This document shows, one piece after another, positions 5,161 to 6,989 of a stretch of DNA of 6,989 nucleotides. Each line of letters starts with the position of its first letter. Position 1 is the stretch's first letter. The translations under genes were made by a program, and so were the position numbers. The stretch spans positions 241 through 7,229 of the forward strand of contig DOKP01000089.1 of NCBI GenBank assembly GCA_003510795.1, read 5' to 3'. The notes under the pieces are model-generated. The model was not told where the DNA came from, ran no database searches, and saw nothing but the letters and a program-made list of their open reading frames with translations. This stretch comes from Candidatus Moraniibacteriota bacterium. GTDB taxonomy: Bacteria; Patescibacteriota; Minisyncoccia; Moranbacterales; UBA9337.

Positions 5161-5280
5161 CATTGTCCATACCTGTCAAATTGTTGGCTTGTTGTGTGGT
5201 TCTTAATATGATTTTGATGTGATTGTAGCTATCTTATGAATATATATTATCATAAAAATAAAATAAATAACAACGTTTTT
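5153..5280 (-). repeat. Leader repeat R2, copy B (upstream of the small ORF)
   Basis: This block is the gapless partner of 2956-3083. The promoter-like pair TTGTTA (5273-5268) and GATAAT (5251-5246), 16 bp apart on the minus strand, is kept, as is TTGACAG near 5174-5180. The distance from this promoter to the ATG at 5047 is about 190 bp. Confidence 0.85.
5246..5273 (-). promoter_or_regulatory. Candidate promoter in R2B for the small ORF
   Basis: The boxes and 16-bp spacing are the same as in R2A at 3049-3076. Conservation of both boxes within a 77%-identical repeat supports a function, but AT-rich DNA gives such matches easily. Confidence 0.4.
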
Positions 5281-5317
5281 AGAGTATATGCTTTTTTATT
5301 CATCCTTACTCGCACTC

Positions 5318-5373
5318 AAGATTCCTCCACTTCTAAATTTATGAGTACATAAATTTATTCGGTTGGAATGACA
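5318..5373 (+). repeat. Dispersed repeat R3, copy 2
   Basis: This 56-bp copy aligns without gaps with 67-122. It contains a perfect hairpin with arms 5334-5343 and 5348-5357 around AGTA. At one stem position the pair is A-T here and C-G in copy 1, a compensating change that hints the hairpin matters. Confidence 0.7.
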
Positions 5374-5398
5374 ATTCCTGGGTTTTATCAATTTAAAT

Positions 5399-5429
5399 AA
5401 AAAAAGTATACAATGTGTATACTTTTTTT
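5399..5429 (-). terminator. Intrinsic terminator of the hexomutase gene
   Basis: A perfect 14-bp stem (5399-5412 with 5416-5429) surrounds the loop ATG, with seven A and seven T at the base. It lies 45 bp after the stop codon. The design is the same as the hairpins at 2150-2180 and 4504-4535. Confidence 0.85.
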
Positions 5430-5473
5430 GTTTGTATTTTTTCTAAAAACTACCAACTAAAACCTATAAGCTA

Positions 5474-6832
5474 TTAAACTGCTAATTTCAGAAGTTCGTC
5501 TCTTTTTTCTTCCATTAGTTCTTTATTTTTAGCTTCGACGTTGAGGCGGATGACTGGTTCGGTATTGGAACCGCGGAAGTTAAAACGCCAATCAGCAAAG
5601 TCGATGGAAATTCCGTCGGTAGTATCAATTTTTACTGCTCCCTCTGAGTAGATTTCAGTAGCTTTTTGGATGACACTTTTAACATCCGCGACTTGAGTAT
5701 TGATTTCACCGCTGACAAAATATTTATCCAAAAACATTTCGTGCATAATTTCAGAGAAAGATTTTTCTTGAGTGGAGAGAAATTCCATCATCATTACTAG
5801 CGGAATCAGCCCATTATCGCAATAGAAATAATCTCGGAAATAATAATGAGCGCTCATTTCTCCGCCAAAAACCGCATTTTCCTTGCGCATTCGTTCTTTA
5901 ATAAAAGAATGGCCGGCTTTATTGGGAATATCAATCCCATTTTTTTCTTTAACAATATCTTCAATTGCCCAAGTTAATCTGGTGTCATGAAGGATGCCTT
6001 CATTGTCTTTTCTCTGTAAAAATATTTTGGCCAAAAGGGCAGTAATAAAATAACCTTCGATGAATTCTCCTTTTTCCGTAAAAAAGAAACAGCGATCAGC
6101 ATCAGCATCCCAAGCTACTCCGAAATCGGATTGAGTATCAATGACTAATTGAGAAAGTTCAGCACGATTTTCGGGAATAAGCGGATCAGGTCGGCCTTTG
6201 GGGAAATTTCCATCTGGCTCATAATTTAATTTTTCGACCGATATATTAGTGCTTGCCAAAAGTTTATCCAAGGCTCGGCCAGCCATTCCAAAATTTGGAT
6301 TAGCGGCAATTTTAAATGCTTTAAATTTAGAAAAATCAGCAAAAGTCTTTATCTTAGTTACATAATCATCGAGAATATCTTTTTTCTCCACTAGGGCTTC
6401 ATTTATTTCTCCCTCCAAAACGCTTTCATCTAATTCCATTTTTAAGGCGATATCTCGAATTTCAAAAAGGCCAGTGTCAGATGAAATCGGTCGGGAATCT
6501 TCGCGGACACATTTCATCCCGTTGTATTCTTTGGGATTGTGCGAGGCAGTCAGTGAAAATCCACTGGCATAACCATAGTGAGCGACAGAGAAATAGAGCA
6601 TATCCGTGGAAATTTCTCCCACGTCAATTACTTTAATTCCGAGATCAGTGACAGCTTTGATAGCCACTTTCTTAAGTGAAGGAGAAGAGAGTCGCACATC
6701 AGCGCCGATTACCACTTCACTGGGTTTTACAAATTCGCAAAAGGCTCGGGAGATTTTATAGGTATCCAGTTCGTTTATTTCGGTGGGATAAATTCCTCGG
6801 ATGTCGTAGGCTTTAAAAATTTGTTCTTGCAT
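5474..6832 (-). CDS. manB: Phosphomannomutase/phosphoglucomutase
   Basis: This is a 452-residue alpha-D-phosphohexomutase of normal length (about 450-465). It interconverts the 6-phosphate and 1-phosphate of mannose or glucose, feeding nucleotide-sugar synthesis for surface polysaccharides, and acts in the cytoplasm. All four signature loops are present. They are the catalytic serine loop TASHNP (95-100, Ser97 carrying the phosphate), the metal loop DADADR (242-247), the sugar-binding loop GEMSAHYYF (324-332) and the phosphate-binding loop RGSNTEP (420-426). GEMSAH fits the dual phosphomannomutase/phosphoglucomutase type rather than phosphoglucosamine mutase, but exact substrate preference cannot be read from the sequence. 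The ATG at 6832 begins the conserved MQEQIFKAYDIRG. No Shine-Dalgarno sequence is visible. The gene starts 14 bp after the upstream partial gene, so the two are probably cotranscribed. Confidence 0.95.
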   Translation of the reverse strand: MQEQIFKAYDIRGIYPTEINELDTYKISRAFCEFVKPSEVVIGADVRLSSPSLKKVAIKAVTDLGIKVIDVGEISTDMLYFSVAHYGYASGFSLTASHNPKEYNGMKCVREDSRPISSDTGLFEIRDIALKMELDESVLEGEINEALVEKKDILDDYVTKIKTFADFSKFKAFKIAANPNFGMAGRALDKLLASTNISVEKLNYEPDGNFPKGRPDPLIPENRAELSQLVIDTQSDFGVAWDADADRCFFFTEKGEFIEGYFITALLAKIFLQRKDNEGILHDTRLTWAIEDIVKEKNGIDIPNKAGHSFIKERMRKENAVFGGEMSAHYYFRDYFYCDNGLIPLVMMMEFLSTQEKSFSEIMHEMFLDKYFVSGEINTQVADVKSVIQKATEIYSEGAVKIDTTDGISIDFADWRFNFRGSNTEPVIRLNVEAKNKELMEEKRDELLKLAV

Positions 6833-6846
6833 ATATTTTAGTTAAG

Positions 6847-6989
6847 CTAATTATATGCCTTTATTCTATAACTTATTGGGGTTATTGCCAAATTAATCCA
6901 ATCAAAAGTTAAACCTGCTCGCAATTCTTTATGGATTAGTCTGGCGTAAACACTAAGAATAAAATAACCAGTCATTTTTTCCACGTGGA
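6847..6989 (-). CDS. C-terminal fragment of an unidentified protein
   Basis: An open frame enters from the right edge and ends at TAG (6849-6847). It gives 46 residues ending TPISYRIKAYN. The stretch contains a semi-hydrophobic part GYFILSVYARLI and the motif ELRAGLTFDWINLAI, so it may be membrane-associated. I do not recognise the family. The start lies outside the window. Its stop is 14 bp before the hexomutase ATG, which suggests one operon. The last codons include TATAAT on the minus strand (6855-6850), which could be an internal -10 box but has no good -35 partner. Confidence 0.65.
   Translation of the reverse strand, partial: HVEKMTGYFILSVYARLIHKELRAGLTFDWINLAITPISYRIKAYN

Overview
This AT-rich window carries short single-gene transcription units separated by unusually repeat-rich spacers. 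I infer a small-genome bacterium of the Patescibacteria (CPR) type. The reasons are the slightly short TypA/BipA, the near absence of Shine-Dalgarno sequences in front of any gene, the AT-rich hairpin terminators, and the many dispersed palindromic repeats (for example TCCGCCAGCTGGCGGA at 156-171). The lineage assignment is inference; the genes themselves are more certain.

Layout: 1-265 holds dispersed repeats and a good promoter for typA. 266-2047 (+) encodes the ribosome-associated GTPase TypA/BipA. 2048-2454 has no gene but holds a 9-bp tandem repeat, a strong hairpin terminator inside a duplicated block, and one copy of a composite repeat (R1). 2455-2919 (-) encodes a small alpha/beta-hydrolase-like protein. 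2920-3234 is a leader repeat (R2A) followed by the second R1 copy. 3235-4335 (-) encodes a class II Fic protein with a C-terminal winged helix, and its promoter region has five half-sites of one motif. 4336-4732 holds those half-sites, the second copy of the typA terminator block, and one arm of an inverted repeat. 4733-5047 (-) is a small unknown ORF interrupted by one in-frame TAA. 5048-5473 holds the second inverted-repeat arm, the R2B leader repeat, a dispersed hairpin repeat (R3) and a hairpin terminator. 5474-6832 (-) encodes a phosphomannomutase/phosphoglucomutase, and 6847-6989 (-) is the C-terminus of a gene that runs off the window.

The most interesting structure is a pair of look-alike modules. 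The hydrolase gene and the small interrupted ORF are unrelated in sequence. Yet each lies on the minus strand between imperfect inverted repeats of about 60 bp. The hydrolase pair contains a perfect 25-bp core; the other pair contains perfect blocks of 16 and 19 bp. Both modules share a similar outer left end (18 of 24 positions). Both are preceded on their 5' side by the same 128-bp block (R2), which aligns without gaps at 99 of 128 positions. This suggests a family of small cassettes or invertible units carrying different cargo, but no recombinase is present in the window.

The genes do not form one pathway. TypA serves translation and stress adaptation, the hexomutase serves surface-sugar precursor supply, and Fic is probably an autoregulated AMP-transferase.
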